Origin: Rhabdophis nuchalis | Lineage: Eukaryota > Chordata > Lepidosauria > Squamata > Natricidae | Assembly (NCBI GenBank): GCA_039707465.1 | Contig: CM077643.1 | Span: 40,850,105 to 40,914,104, forward strand | DNA length: 64,000 nt | Direction of reading: 5' to 3' | Shown: positions 38,701 through 52,844 of the stretch, in pieces | How the letters are laid out: every line of letters starts with the position of its first letter | How positions within the stretch are numbered: position 1 is the stretch's first letter | The notes under the pieces: model-generated | What the model saw: only the letters and a program-made list of their open reading frames with translations | The model's database searches: none | Told to the model about the DNA's origin: nothing | Position numbers and translations under genes: made by a program

Positions 38701-41700
38701 GGTGGTGATAGCACTTCCCCCCCCCCCCCCCCAAATTTATACCTTAGACTTATATACTGCTTCACAGTGCTTTTACAGCTCTCTCTAAGTGGTTTAAAGA
38801 GTCAACCTATTAGCCCCACAAGCTGGGTTCTCATTTTGCCGACCTCGGAAGGATGGGAGGCTGAGTCAACCTTGAGCCTCCTGAGATCTGAACTGTCAAA
38901 TTGCAGGCAGCCAGCCAGCAATCAGCAGAAGTAACCTGCAGTACTGCATTCCAACCACTGCGCCACCATGGCTCACAGTGATGGTTCTGATGTTAGCAGT
39001 AGTATATTTGAAGGACTTGGGACAGGGGTTGTTGCTAGAGTCACATAGAATTATATCCAGAAAACCTGTTTCCATTAGTCTAGTGCCATGATGGTGAACC
39101 TATGGCATGTGTGCCAGAAGTGGCACACAGGGTCCTCTCTGCTGGCACATGTGCCGTCACCCCAGGTCAGATCTCTATGGCGTTTCTTTCGTGAGCTTCT
39201 GTTTCCCTGCAAATGATGAAACAGAAGCTCATGAACGGAAAAGATCTTACCTCTTGCTGAACTGCCGGTGTTGGGATGCCCCACCTCCCATTGGCCAGCT
39301 GGTTTTTGGGTCTCTGTTGCACATGCACGCATCTCTGTGCATGTTTGTGCATGCGCATGTTTGTGGACCTTTCAGTTTGGGCACTCGGTATCTAAAAGGT
39401 TCGCCATCAATGATCTAGTGCAGGGGTAGTCAACCTTTTTATATCTACCGCCCACTTTTGTATCTCTGTTAGTAGTAAAAATTTCTAACCGCCCACCGGT
39501 TCCACAGTAATGATGATTTATAAAGTAGGGAAGTCAATTAAATTTAAAAAAGGGAAAGTGCTTCAGTATCAGATAAAACCCCTACCGCCCGCCATGAAAG
39601 CTGGAACGCCCACTAGTGGGCGGTAGGGACCAGGTTGGCTACCACTCATCTAGTGGTTAAGGCACGAAACTAGAAACCAGGAGACCATGAGTTCTTGTCC
39701 TGCCTTAGGCACAAATCTGACTGATTGACTTTGGGCCAGTCCCTCACAACTCAACTCACAGGGTTGTTGTTATGGGGAAAATAGAAAGAGAAAGGAGTAT
39801 TGGGTATGTTCACCATCTTGAGTTATGTATAAAAATAATAAAGGTGGGATAAAAATAAATAAATTAACAGGAGGAATGTTATTTATTTTAATAATATTAG
39901 TTCAGTAAATATGGGAAGAGGTGATTTGACCTTTCCCTCCCCCTTTAGGCAAGAATAAAGAGAAGTACATAAAATAAGAACATCATTATCAGATTTCTAA
40001 AACTATGAATTGGAGTTAGAGTAATTGTGGACAGCATGATCTTTTAACAACACGTTGGTGGAGTCACAATTATGCTGCTGCTCTTTTGTTGTGCTCCAAT
40101 AAATCCTGACTACCTTACATTACCGTACATCGGGACGCCCTTCGCACAGTCACCCATGCCCTCGTGACATCCCGACTGGACTATTGCAACTCTCTCTACA
40201 TGGGGCTCCCCTTGAGGTGCACCCGGAGGCTTCAGTTAGTTCAGAATGCGGCCGCGCGAGCAATTATGGGCACCTCCAGGTTTGCCCATGTAACACCGCT
40301 CCTGCGCGAGCTGCACTGGCTACCTGTCGTCTTCCGGGTGCGCTTCAAGGTGTTAGTTATCATCTTCAAAGCGCTCCATGGCTCGGGACCTAGCTATCTG
40401 CGAGATCGGATCCTGCCCCACACATCCTCACGACCGATTCGCTCCCACAGAGAGGGGCTTCTCCGGGTGCCGTCCACTAGACTTTGTCAGCGGGCGACGC
40501 CCAGGGGAAGGGCGCTCTCTGTGGCGGGCCCGGCCCTCTGGAACGACCTTCCCCCTGATATTAGAACGACCACCGACCTCCGCTCCTTCCGGGTAAAATT
40601 GAAGACCCATCTCTTTCGACTGGCCGGCCTTGAATAGTTCTCTCTGTCTTTTAATTACAAATTTTAATGGGTTTTAATTATATATTTTTAGCATAGGTAG
40701 ATTTATTTTATTTTATTTTAAGTAATGTTTGTATTTTGTATATTGTTTTTAATTATGCCTGTGCACCGCCCCGGGTCCCTGTGGGGAGAGGGTGCGGTTA
40801 ATAAATCTTAATTTGAATTTAATTTGATTAATGATACTTTCTTTTTGCATTATGTTTCTTCAGTCAATAAGCTTTATGGAGTTCCTGGTCATGGTTTAAT
40901 CCTTTATAATTGCATAGATCACGGAACATTTTAAGGGCTATTGTATTAGATGGCCATTTAGTAAAAATGTTAACATGGGTTTAATTAAGACTATTGACTA
41001 TGCCAACACTTTCTTTTCCATTATCTATATAAAATTCAATGAATAGATATTAAAAATCACCTGAACATGATCAGACATGGGGTAATAGTGGGAGGACGTA
41101 ATGTGAATTCTGCAAATAAGTTCTGACATGACAGGTTTTAAAAATATCAAATCACTTTGTAGATTGAAAAATAGGATATTGTGTTGGCATTTGTTGGCAT
41201 GTGAAAAACAGCAAAGTAGTTGATAATGAGCTGATATCCAGAGGAATCATAGTAAACCAGTGTAAATCATATTTGTGAATAAGTAAACTAGAAACAGATA
41301 AGACGTTTTATTACAAAAAAGTGACAAATTTTTGTCTCTTTTGTAGACTTACAATCAAAGCCAATCCAACAGGAAAAGTCTTCTGAAAACTCTTTCTAAA
41401 AATAAAGGCTTCCATCTGTACCAGCACAGCCCACGTATGATTCCAGACGGCCTGACCCCCAGAATGCACCGTATGCTGATTACACCTCCAGAGAAGGAGC
41501 CAGACACCTCCACAGCCAGCTCAAAAAAGAAAGGCCTCACTTTGGGGCGAAATAATTTTCTCAGTTTTGTCAATGCAGGTAAGAAGGGAGGATAGCTGCT
41601 GAGTTCGAGTTGCCACGCAAACAAAAACTGTCTTTCACATACAGTTAAGGTACAGGAAGGTTACCCAGTGTAACTGGTTGGCAGATTTATGGTCAACAAG

Positions 41701-44700
41701 AGTTCTTGCATTCTTTGTATAGTCAACAAGATTCACTGCCAAAAATACTGGGATGGCTGTTTATTGAAATACTTTTGCAAAAGTTGGCTAGTCTAGAGAA
41801 AAGAAGAATGAGGGGGAACCTGATAGCAGTATTCCAGTATTTGAGGGACTGACACAAAGAGGAGAGAGTCAGTTTATTTTCCCAAGCAACAAAGGGCAGG
41901 GCAAGAAACAATGGATGGAAACTAATCAATAAGAGAAGCAACCTGGAATTATGGAGAAACTTCCTAACAATGAGAAGAATGAACCAGTGGAAAAGGTTGC
42001 CTTCAGAAGTTGTATAGGTACTTCATCACTGGAGGCTTTTAAGAAGAGCCTGGACAGCCACTTGTCTGGAATGGTATAAGGTCTCCTCCTTGAGCAGGGC
42101 ATTGGACTTAAAGTCCTCCAGCTCTATTCTGAATTAATTAATTACAGTAGCTTGCCCTGCCAATGTTAATAGGGATACACTTTTCTCTTTGGTAATTCCT
42201 TGATAGGGGTATTGTTTTCTGATTCATTGTTTATCATCTTGGTAGTTCCTCCATTGGGTATTATCTTTCTACGGAATGTTCTAATTCTGTGCCAAAGTTG
42301 CTTGGTATTAATATTTGTATGATGAAACGGTGTTTTGTGTGTAGTTACCTGTAATTACGTGACGGTGTGGTGTCTGCGGGACCCCTGGCCGGGGTGCACC
42401 TAGTCAGAGACTAGGCGGGCTCCGAGGAAGAAGGCAACGACACTCTGTAAGGTTTACATGAGAGCGTAGGTGGTGAAAGGCTCTGCGATTCAGGAGGAAC
42501 CTCAGGAAGCTTCGAGCACCACCCGTCGGTCTCTTTTATTAACTATATACAAGGAAGTAACATTCGTGGCCCAATAATATGCATTGTTACCTTATATGGG
42601 CATAACTTTTGTTCTTAGTCCCACGTGGCATGGCCTACGTCACATGGGGGTGTTGCCTTTGCAGGGAAATATAAACTTGAGCAACTCTTTACAGTAAGTG
42701 GAAAATCATGGACGCCAATATCGCAACAGTTACCAGTAGTTGAGGTGAACTTTAGTTAGTCTTATCTTCTTCATTTAGCCAATTTAAAAAAGCAACCAGA
42801 TATCCCAGAAATGTGTCTGAGCAAGACAAGCAAGACAGTGATAGCAATCCTACTGCTTATGTCAATCAGAAGTTTACTGTGCTTGATAATGAAGACATGC
42901 AAGTAGCATCCACTGTAGAGAAATTTGAGGTGGTCCAGCAGGCATTGATTCTGCATGCATAGAAATGAGTATCTATTTTAGAAATAGGCCGGAACTATAA
43001 AGATGGCAGCAGAGGATATCAGAGTAATATCATTGCATATCCTTGGAGCATGAATCATCACTCGTTTCAGCAATCTAATAATTATCTAAGTATGTGTGTG
43101 TGTGTGTGCGCCCATGCACATATGTATAATTATGTGCGTATGATTTTCCATGAATGTGGATGAGTATGATAAAATAGAATTATACAGCCTTCAAAAATTA
43201 TTTTGAAATGTCATTTGGAAAAGATGAGTGAGCACATCTTTTCTCGGACTCCATGTGGGCCTAAAAAAATGCTACAGTAGCTCAGATCAGACTCATAATG
43301 GAGCAACATCTTTTTTCGGGCTCAAACACAAACTTAAAAAAAAAAGATGCTTGTTTTAATGAATAGCAGGGAGATACTGTGTTCATGTAAGGCCCAAAGT
43401 ACTATTTCTAAATTATTTCAAAGCATGCATAGCCTTCTATGGTACTGCTTCCACTGCTTATTAGGCCTAAAAGTTTATAGACTGAATCTGATCCATTTGT
43501 TTGTCTGGCCCTCAGTGCAATTTGTATATCAAAACACCATTATTTAAAAGACCTGCTTATGGCTAAATTGGCTAGGAAGATAAAAGCAGCTGTTGTTTTT
43601 TTTATAGTGATTTTTTTTCAGAGCTTGTGAGAAGGAAAAATGCCAACATTTTTTAAAATCATAAAACAGAAAGTGCTTTGAAAAATTTATTTTGGCTGGA
43701 TGCTTATAGCAAATGGTTAAGTAAAAAAAACTTATTTCAGTCGTTCAGCTTGTTTCTAGGGGAATCTTCCATAGCAAACAAAGAAACCTCAACCAATTGT
43801 TATTGATATATCACCAACCAAAGACATGAAGAAAGAAAGAATATGATTGTAACAGTTCACAGTTCTCCCTCACAGGATCCATCATAGAACATATCTGGTA
43901 TACCTGGATAATAATTGAATATGGCCTATATGTACAATGATGCTACCGTGTTTCCCCAATAATAAGACAGTGACTTATTTTCTTTTGACACCCCCCCAAA
44001 AAAAATAAGCGCTTGGCCTTATTTTTGAGGAGGTCTTATTATTTTTTTATATTGAAAAAGTTTTATTGAGTTTTACAAATTTTTTGAGTAGGGTAGGGTA
44101 AGGTGAGTTGAGAAAATATTTTGAGAACTTTCACGTCGAGATCGTTGGCCCCCTCCGGGGCTTCTTGACAAAACTTAGATAATACATATTTCAATAGTAC
44201 TACAAGGTGAAGAGAAGTGCATACATCATGTAAATTCTAAGTTCTATGCTAGCAATTGTGTACAAACATCCGAACAAAAGTTATACTGTATTAAAAAAGT
44301 CATTTTTTAGATCTAAGTCTCTTAGCAATTGTGTCTTCTTGTTCTCCTCCCTGACCCCCAGTGGGCGAGGCCGTGGCCCCCTCTGCTCCTCCACTTTCAT
44401 CCTCCAGGATTGAGGAATGTTTTTTAAGAAAGGCTTTCGCCTCTGCAACTGTTTTAATCCTTACTCTCCCTCCTTCCCAGAACACCAACATCCCTTCTGG
44501 CATCACCCACTTAAACCAAATCCCCTGTTTAAACAATTTTTTAGATAAGAAGGAATATTTCCTCCTCACCTCTCTAATCTTTTTCGGGATCTGCTTCAAG
44601 ATGGCAACTTCCTTTTGTTGGTACATTAACGGACCCTCTCTCTGCGCCCTCAATATTCCCTCCCTGGTAGACCTTCTAACAAATTTAATATGTATCTCTC

Positions 44701-47700
44701 TGGGTAGTTCATTTATCCTGGCATATGCTGAATTTATTCTATAAACCAGGTCAATGACCCCCCTGATCTCTTCCTTAGGTTTGTGTAAGTAGTCTGCTAA
44801 AATTGTGCTCATAAGATCAGGAAGGCATTCACCGGATTCTTCCGGAATATTCTGAAATCTTAAAAAATATGACATCCTTTCAAAATCCATCCTAGACATA
44901 TAACCAGTTAAATCTCCAATTTCAATATTAACATTTTTAAGTTCTCCCTTTGCCCCAGCCAGTCCCAATTCCAACTCTTCAGTCTTCTGTGTATTCTGCA
45001 TCAATTTCTTCTGTGTCTCCAAAAGCTCTAATTTGGAACTGCAGTGGTCTTTTCTAAGCTCTTTAATTTCCAGTACCAAAGAGTGTAACCCTTCTTCCAT
45101 AGCTGTTAATCTTGCATCTGTGTCTGGTTTTTCTGGTTGCTTTTTGGAAGCCATGGTGAGCTGTTTAAGTCAGTGCCAATAAGATGGCGTTTTTTGGGTG
45201 CGGCCGCTGGAGCAAGTCCAGAGAAAAAGTTCAGATCAAAGTTGTAGAAAGTTGTAAAATCCAGAGAGAAAAACAAATTTCACAGTCAATTATGAAGACA
45301 AAGAAGGCGCTCCAGGGAAGGAATCAATTAATCATTTATCAAAAATCCTCCATTAGTAGAGAGAGACAGTCCAGGTCACAAAGGAATGTCGGAAATTTTC
45401 CATAAAGAATAGTCATTTAAGAACAAAGGGAAGCCATCTTCCCCCGCCCAATCTGGAAACCAGCAGGAGAAAGCAACAAAGAAAATTGTTCCATTATAGC
45501 AGGACTTAGAAACATTGTAGCTAGAAACAAACCGCAAAGGACTTTCACTTCTTCAGCAAAGTCCGGATGAGAAATATCCGCTTCCTCGCGTTCGAGGAGC
45601 CATTTCCAAACGCCGCTGCTGTAAATCCGAGGGGGGGTTTAGCAAACACCCCCCTCCATCGTTTCTTTTAGTCAAAGCTGCCAGTAAAAAAAAGTCAGAG
45701 TCAATTACACTCCACCTCGCCGCCAAAGCCCCGGCAAAGCCATCCGGCTCGAACGCTCCCGCTCTCTCCAAATCAGCTATTTGTTCCCGTCCAGGCAAGC
45801 CGACCTTACGGGGGGGGTCCCTAAAAAGGCACACCCCACCCCGTTTGGGGCCGGAAAAAGAACAAAACGGCGGATGAGTCCCAGGACTCGTCCGTCGCCG
45901 CCAGAAGCCAGAACAGGAAGTCACAGCGCTTGGCCTTATTTTTGAGGAGGTCTTATTATTTTTGAGGTGCAAGAGGCGACGAGTGTGGTCACCTCATAGC
46001 TGCTGTAGTGCAATATTTTTGGGGAGGGCTTATTTTTTGGGAGGGGCTTATTTTAGCGCATGCGCTCAAAAGCCCAATTGGGCTTATTATCTGGGAGGTC
46101 TTATTTTCAGGGAAACAGGGTAAAAAATTTGGAACACTTTTGGATTCTTGATATTTCTATGTAAACATAGCCTAAAACACGATCTATTCTCCCTAAAATT
46201 TCTAAAACAAGGACCCAATTAAAAATGAGTCAAAAAAATTATACTTCTTCATTTCTTTACTAGCCGTTCCCGGCCACGCGTTGCTGTGGCCCAATCTGGT
46301 TAAATGGCCAGCCAATCTGTGTGTAGATCTACACCTGCACACACAAACACGTACACACAACCACCATATAACCCCCAACCTACCTACCTCTCCCTCTACC
46401 TACCTATCTACTTTGAAGTGGAGAAGGGTTCTATGTGAACAGCAGTTGAACATGGGTCAGTCGGTCCTGAGAGATAGGTGAGTGCCATTCCGAAGGGACG
46501 GGGGATGGCCTCTGTCACCCTTGGCCTCTCTCTCTCTATCCCCCTACTGTATTTCTCCCCCTCTCTCTCTCTATCCCCCTACCTACCTACTGCATTTCTC
46601 CCTCCCTCTCTCTATCCCTATAGCTGCCTACCTACCTACCTACTGTATTCTCCTTGAACTATTTCCAAAAACTTTGGGCTCCACCCAGTCCACAAATCAA
46701 GATCACACAATGACCAACATGTATAATATTCCAGGAGTTCTCAAAGAATCCCAGGGTACCATTTAAGGCCTAATGGCTTGTCTTGCATTGGCAAATATCA
46801 GGGTTTATGATGCCACTATCAGGAGGACACTGAGCAACAATGATGTGCATGGCCGGGTTGCAGGGGAAAAGACACAACTCTCTAATAGGAGCATTGCTGT
46901 CCATCCACTGTTTTTGTGAAAGACCACTTGGGTAAGCCATCTGATTATTGGGAGAATGTTGACAGATGGGACCAAAATATATTCTTTTGTCTTAATGAAA
47001 AGTGTTATGTTTGGCAAAAGGACAACACTGCATTCCTGTCAAAGAAACGTACACGTGTTAGTGCAGTATCGTGGTCTGGGCCTGCTTTGCTGCCTCTGGA
47101 CCTGGATTGTTTGCCATCATTGATGTAACTATGAATTCTGAATTGTAGCAACACACTCCAAAAGAAATTGTCAGGGTCTCTGAACTGAAGCTCAAGGGAA
47201 AATGGGACATGCAGTAAGACAAGGACCCAAAATACATAAATAACTAAATGATGGTTAAAGCAGAGAAAAGATGATGTTTTGCAATGGCCAAATCAAACTC
47301 CTGACTTTAATTCTACAAAAATAGATTAAGAAGTGGAAGGAGATGAATCATACAAGAAAGTCCACCATCATCCCTATACTGAAGCTGTTCTGTAAGGCGG
47401 AATGGGTAAATCCAAGCTGATTTGCAAGACTAATCTTTGGAAACGTTTAGTTGCAATTACTGATCTCCAAAGTACTGAAAGCAAAAGTTCACATACTTTT
47501 GCCACACACATACATACACACTAACTTTCTTCCTTTTCTCTCCAAATATTTTCTAGGTACAAAGCAAGCCAGTCCAACTGACAGCTGGTGTCTTACAACT
47601 GAGGAATATGAAAAATGGGATAGACTATATAAAATAAAAGCTGGTGAAGGAATAAAAAAGCCAATAATCCCACGCAGCCAGTTTGTAACATTAGAATGCA

Positions 47701-50700
47701 AAGAGCCAAGAACAGTAAGTTAAAACATATACTTCAGGTTAATTTAATATGGCCTGGCTGAAGATCATGAAAAAAAAGTACTTAAGCCTGGATAAAAATG
47801 CCTTGAGCTATTGTTAACAGTAACTGATATGTTTTGATATAAATATAGAAAAGACATACATGTCTTTAACAATTATATTCATTATATTAAAATAGAACTT
47901 CACATTATTGGAGAAAATTCCAGATATTTAATGCAAAATAAATAAAGGACCTTGTGGCAATCAATTCCATCAGACATGATCCTTAATAGATTATATCTGA
48001 TCCTTCTTTCATTTGAATGTTGTCCATTTTATGTAGACTTCAGCTCTTAAATTCACAGCCAGTATGGTCATTGCTAAGAATCTTTAAATATCTGAAGTGC
48101 ACTTATTGGGAAAGGTTTGTACAGATATTCATCTTGAAAATAAATTAAAATTTAATCTACGCAAGAGAGTTCTACAAAGCAACAAAGTGCCTGTAAAAAT
48201 ATATAAATATTCCATTGTAGATCTCTACAATAAATATTGATTCCCATCTAACAGATCAGAATTTCCTACAAATATACTGCTTTTTCTAATAGACCAATGA
48301 AAGAATTCAGAACAATTTATTATAGTGGTTAAGGCAGCGGGTCATAAACTATAAGTTCTACTCTCACCTTACACATAAAACCAGCTGGTTGACTTTGGGC
48401 CAGTCATTCTCTCAGAAAAAAAAGCAGCCAGACACTTTCAAAAACCTTGCCAAGGAAACTGCAGGAATTAAGAATCAAGACTTACTGAAAGGCACAAAAC
48501 AGAGAGGAATTATATGGCTGCTATAACTAAATAAACCAAGGCTGTGATTTATATGTGTAAAATTAGAAATATTGTGGAATATGAGAAACAAATGCTTCAA
48601 CATTCTCAGTTTGTTAACTAGTAAATTGGTGGTAAAAATAAAATGCTTGCTTATTGTATGAAAAAAACCACATTTTTTCCTCATAAATAAAAGTTAATAT
48701 TATTTTCTAATAGCAACAGCTCTTAGACTTATATGGATGGAAGGCTAAGTTAACCTTGGCCCTGTCAGGATCGAACTCCTGGCAGTGAGCAGAGTCTTAA
48801 CCTACAGTACTGCATTCTAACCACTGCGCCAGCATGACTCCTTATTTCTAAATTAGTTCTAAGCTAACTTTATCTTTAATTTGGATTATTCTTTTGACAA
48901 CCCTGAGCTGCGACTGGCATTGGCAGCATTCTGTTTTCTTTTTGTGTTTTGAAATCTTAGGAATTGGAAACTGAAGAAGTTCATGAACTCTCGCTGACAG
49001 AATGGACAGTGTGGCAGAACCGACCTTTCCCTACCTATCTGGTGGATCACTCTGAGCGTTGCTTCCACTTCATTAGTGTCATGGAGATGATAGAGCAAAT
49101 GAGACATGAAGAGGTGAATAAAACGGTTTTCTACTCTGGAGACCCTTTATCTCCTTTCTAAGCTCCCACATGCGTTTTATTGGGTTGTGATCAGGGTGGA
49201 TAAAAATTGTTTTTTTTTAAAAATAAAATCAGATTTTTAAATATTTAAATTGGATTTTTTAAAACTTTTATCAAATTTATGTTTTTCATTTTGTTTATAC
49301 AGTCATATCGTCTTTGCAGCACATACATTTTTACATATCCATTGTGTTTCCTTTATCTAGACATATATATCTTATTTAACTATCTCTCTCTATGTATGTA
49401 CATATTTTACATATCTTTTCTATTAATTCCGTACATAACATCCCTTATATACACTTGATCCTCTTATGTTTCTTATTTCATACTATTTTTATCTATAGTC
49501 TATCTTGTATTTCCCTCTCTTGTTAATTCTGCAATTTTGTGTTTGTTTTGTAGTTTCTTAATCTTTCTTCTTCTTTTTGTTACTTTCTTATTTTTTTCCC
49601 TCTTTCCTCAAATTTATTTTAATAAAATGCTTGTGGAGTAAAAATCTATCTACAGATAGTTTTCTATTTAAGATACATTAATAATTTAGTTTATTCAGCA
49701 TGAAATAGAGCTTAGCTATGTAGCACGAGGCTGTATATTCTGCAATATTTACATTTTTGGTAAACTCATTCAATAAATCCAGGCTCTGCAAGCTGAGATA
49801 ACATGCACTGCATTGAAGCATTCACACAATTTCACAGTAACCATGAGATAAATCATAAAACAAAGTTCAGGAATATTCCTTTATCCCATTGTTTTGCAAA
49901 TCTATGCACACTACAGACTGCATGATTGTTTGAAAAGAAATGCATCTGTACCAGCAGGCCCTAAGTGTGAGGAGGAAGGGCAAGCAGTAAAAATGAAAGT
50001 GAAACTTTCTAAGCAGCTTATAAATATAATATTAAAGAGTACCTGTCATTTCAGACCCATCATGGCAGCGCCTATTAGCAGGCATCTACTCAACTGCTGC
50101 CTGCCACATCACTCACTTTTTGTCACTGACGCATCACCAGCCATCCCATTAAAATGAATGGGACTGTCGGTGAATCAACAGTAGGTCAGAGGAGGAGCTA
50201 CTGCGGGACAGAGATGATATTTGCTCTTTAAAAATGTATTCGTTACTTTGTATTTCTCTATGAATCTCTTATTCAACGCAATAAACCAAAGAAGATTACG
50301 CCCTCTGTTTAAAAAGATGTTAAGAAGCCTATCAAAAACTTATTATTTTGCCTAATCTCATTGCTTAGGCAAAGTTTACAGATAGCAATTTTTTCACTAG
50401 CCATTAATTTGACTTTTCAGATAATGACTCATAAAGTTACTCATTGACTTTTAACTAGTTTAGTAATTACATTGTGGTTGAGAATGGGGAAAAAAGTTTC
50501 CTAAAACAAGCAACAACCCTTCCATACTTTGTGAATTTCAGTTTTATCAAAATTGCAATGCAATCAGCACTTCGAGACAATAACAATAAACAAATTGCCA
50601 AAAAGAAGAAAAAAGAAATAAAAAGAAAGAAAGAAGCAATTCTTTAAAAATGTAAACTTCAGGAAAGCATATATGTTTTCTTTAGGATTAAAGTTTAGAA

Positions 50701-52758
50701 AAGTACCGTATTTGCCGGCGTATAAGACGACTGGGCGTATAAGACGACCCCCCCCATCATTTCCACTCAAAATATAGAGTTTGTTATATACTCGCCGTAT
50801 AAGACTACCCCCTCTTCCGCACACCTTCCACACCCCAAATAAAACGTAAAAGAACATCAGATTTGATTTCAACATGTTAATTTATATTCAAATGCTTATG
50901 ACATGCAGGAAAACTGTCACAAGGCTGTATGTTATCAAACACGTACAGTAAACATAAAACAGTGCAAGTTGCACATCAAGAGCATAAACATTGGATCAGC
51001 AAAACCACGGGATAGGTAACATGTTTCTGGGGACATGCCCCCTTCGTCAGACCTTGCTGAGCTCCCAAAGGAATGTTCATACGGTAAATAGTGTGAGGGT
51101 GGCTAAGACCCCTCCCCCTCCTGTATTATACCAGCCAATAGTAAATGCCAGAGGCTAATTCACTAAAGCTGAATGGAACAATAAACCTATGGGAGCTACC
51201 ATGCTGTTTGTTTTCTAAGCTGTTAACCAAACTGGAACTGTCAATGATAGAAGGAAGATAACAAATAGAGGGAGAGAGCAAGTGCCGGGCAAGTTTGCTG
51301 GCGTGACAGTTTCCCTTTAAAAGCCTTCAAACTCCTGTTCGTCATCTGATATTAAAAGTTCATCAATGACATCTTGTGATACAGTTGTAAGGCAGTCATC
51401 GTATGGATCTAATTCCGTGTCAGATGATGTGGCCTCAGCTTTAGCTTCCTCTTCATCTTCATCTTGCCACAAGTACTCGTCCTCCATACCATCTAATGAA
51501 TTTGATATGCCACACTTCTTGAAAGACTTGATTACTGTTTGTGCATCAATATCATTCCAGGCTTTTATGACAAATTGGCACAAAACATCCAACTGTGGAG
51601 CACGCATGTTTCCTCCTTTTGTGTATGACTTTTCGCCGCTAACCATCCATTCATTCCACTGTTCTCGAATGCGATCTTTAAAAGGCTTGTTTAGGCACAC
51701 ATCCAGGGGCTGTACCAATGATGTCAATCCTGCAGGAATAACTGCTGCATCTGTTTTTATTCTCGCAAGCCTTTCCTTGGTGGTGGGAGTTAAATGAGCC
51801 CTGAACATATCCCACACAAGTAGATTACGTTTTTGAAGTAGACCACCTGGTCGTCTGCTCCATACATTATCCAGCCATAGTTTCACACCCTCCTCATCCA
51901 TCCAGCCTTTTTCATGCACGTGCACAAAACAACCAGCAGGGAACTTGAGTTTTGGCATGGTTTTCCTTTTAAAAATAATCATAGGTTTCAGTTTGTTGCC
52001 ATCAGCTGTGCATGCTAGTACCACTGTAAAACTTGACTTCTCATGTCCTGTTGTTTTTATCAAAATAGTTTTCTCACCTTTATGATGGACAGTTTTATTT
52101 CCAATCATATCAAAATTCATTGGAGTTTCATCCATATTTCCAATATTACTTAGCGCATAGCCATGTTTAGTGCGCTGTTTTATTACGTATCGATGGAAAC
52201 TATCCACTTTATTATCCAGATCTGCAGGTAATTTTTGGGCAATTTTTGTCTTTTGCCTTAGTACCAGATCATGCCTTGCCATGAATCTACTACACCAGGA
52301 TATAGTGGCCTTAAAATTGTTGCTGTGATCGGGGTTAGATTTGGCCCACTGAAGTGCAAACAAGCGTATTTTATTTCGTGTCACCACATAACCGTTTTGG
52401 CGATGCTCAGCCACCATATCTGCTACATGTTTTTCAAGTTCTGGCCAGTGTGCGATGCCTCTTCTTAATGCACACTTACCCCTTGGCATACTCTTTAATG
52501 CTTTTTCATTTGATTTCCAGTCCCGAACCATCTTTTCTGTTACTCCATATTGTCTTGCAGCAGCACAATTATTATGTTCCCTGGCAAAGTTTACAACTTT
52601 AAGTTTAAAACTTGCCTCATATTTCTTTCTTTTTGGTGCCATGATAGGGTTGATAGGGGTTTGACTGCTGGACAAATATCAACAATACAATGACTGGAAT
52701 TTATTTTGAGAGCCGGAAGGTGTGGCCTGTTTTGCTTTCTTTTGTTTTGTTTTGTTTC

Positions 52759-52844
<86 letters not shown>

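Larger units (their letters stand above)
43946..46120. mobile_element. TA-flanked short element split by an L1 ORF1-only insertion
   Basis: Ends CCGTGTTTCCCCAATAATAA and, from the other side, CCCTGTTTCCCTGAAAATAA, with TA on each side (43944-43945, 46121-46122). Without the insertion (44047-45924) and one copy of its target duplication the element is about 258 bp. Same family as 6792-6967. Confidence 0.85.

Noticed and set aside
44361..44744. 127-codon plus-strand frame
   Set aside because: Antisense shadow of the intact L1 ORF1.
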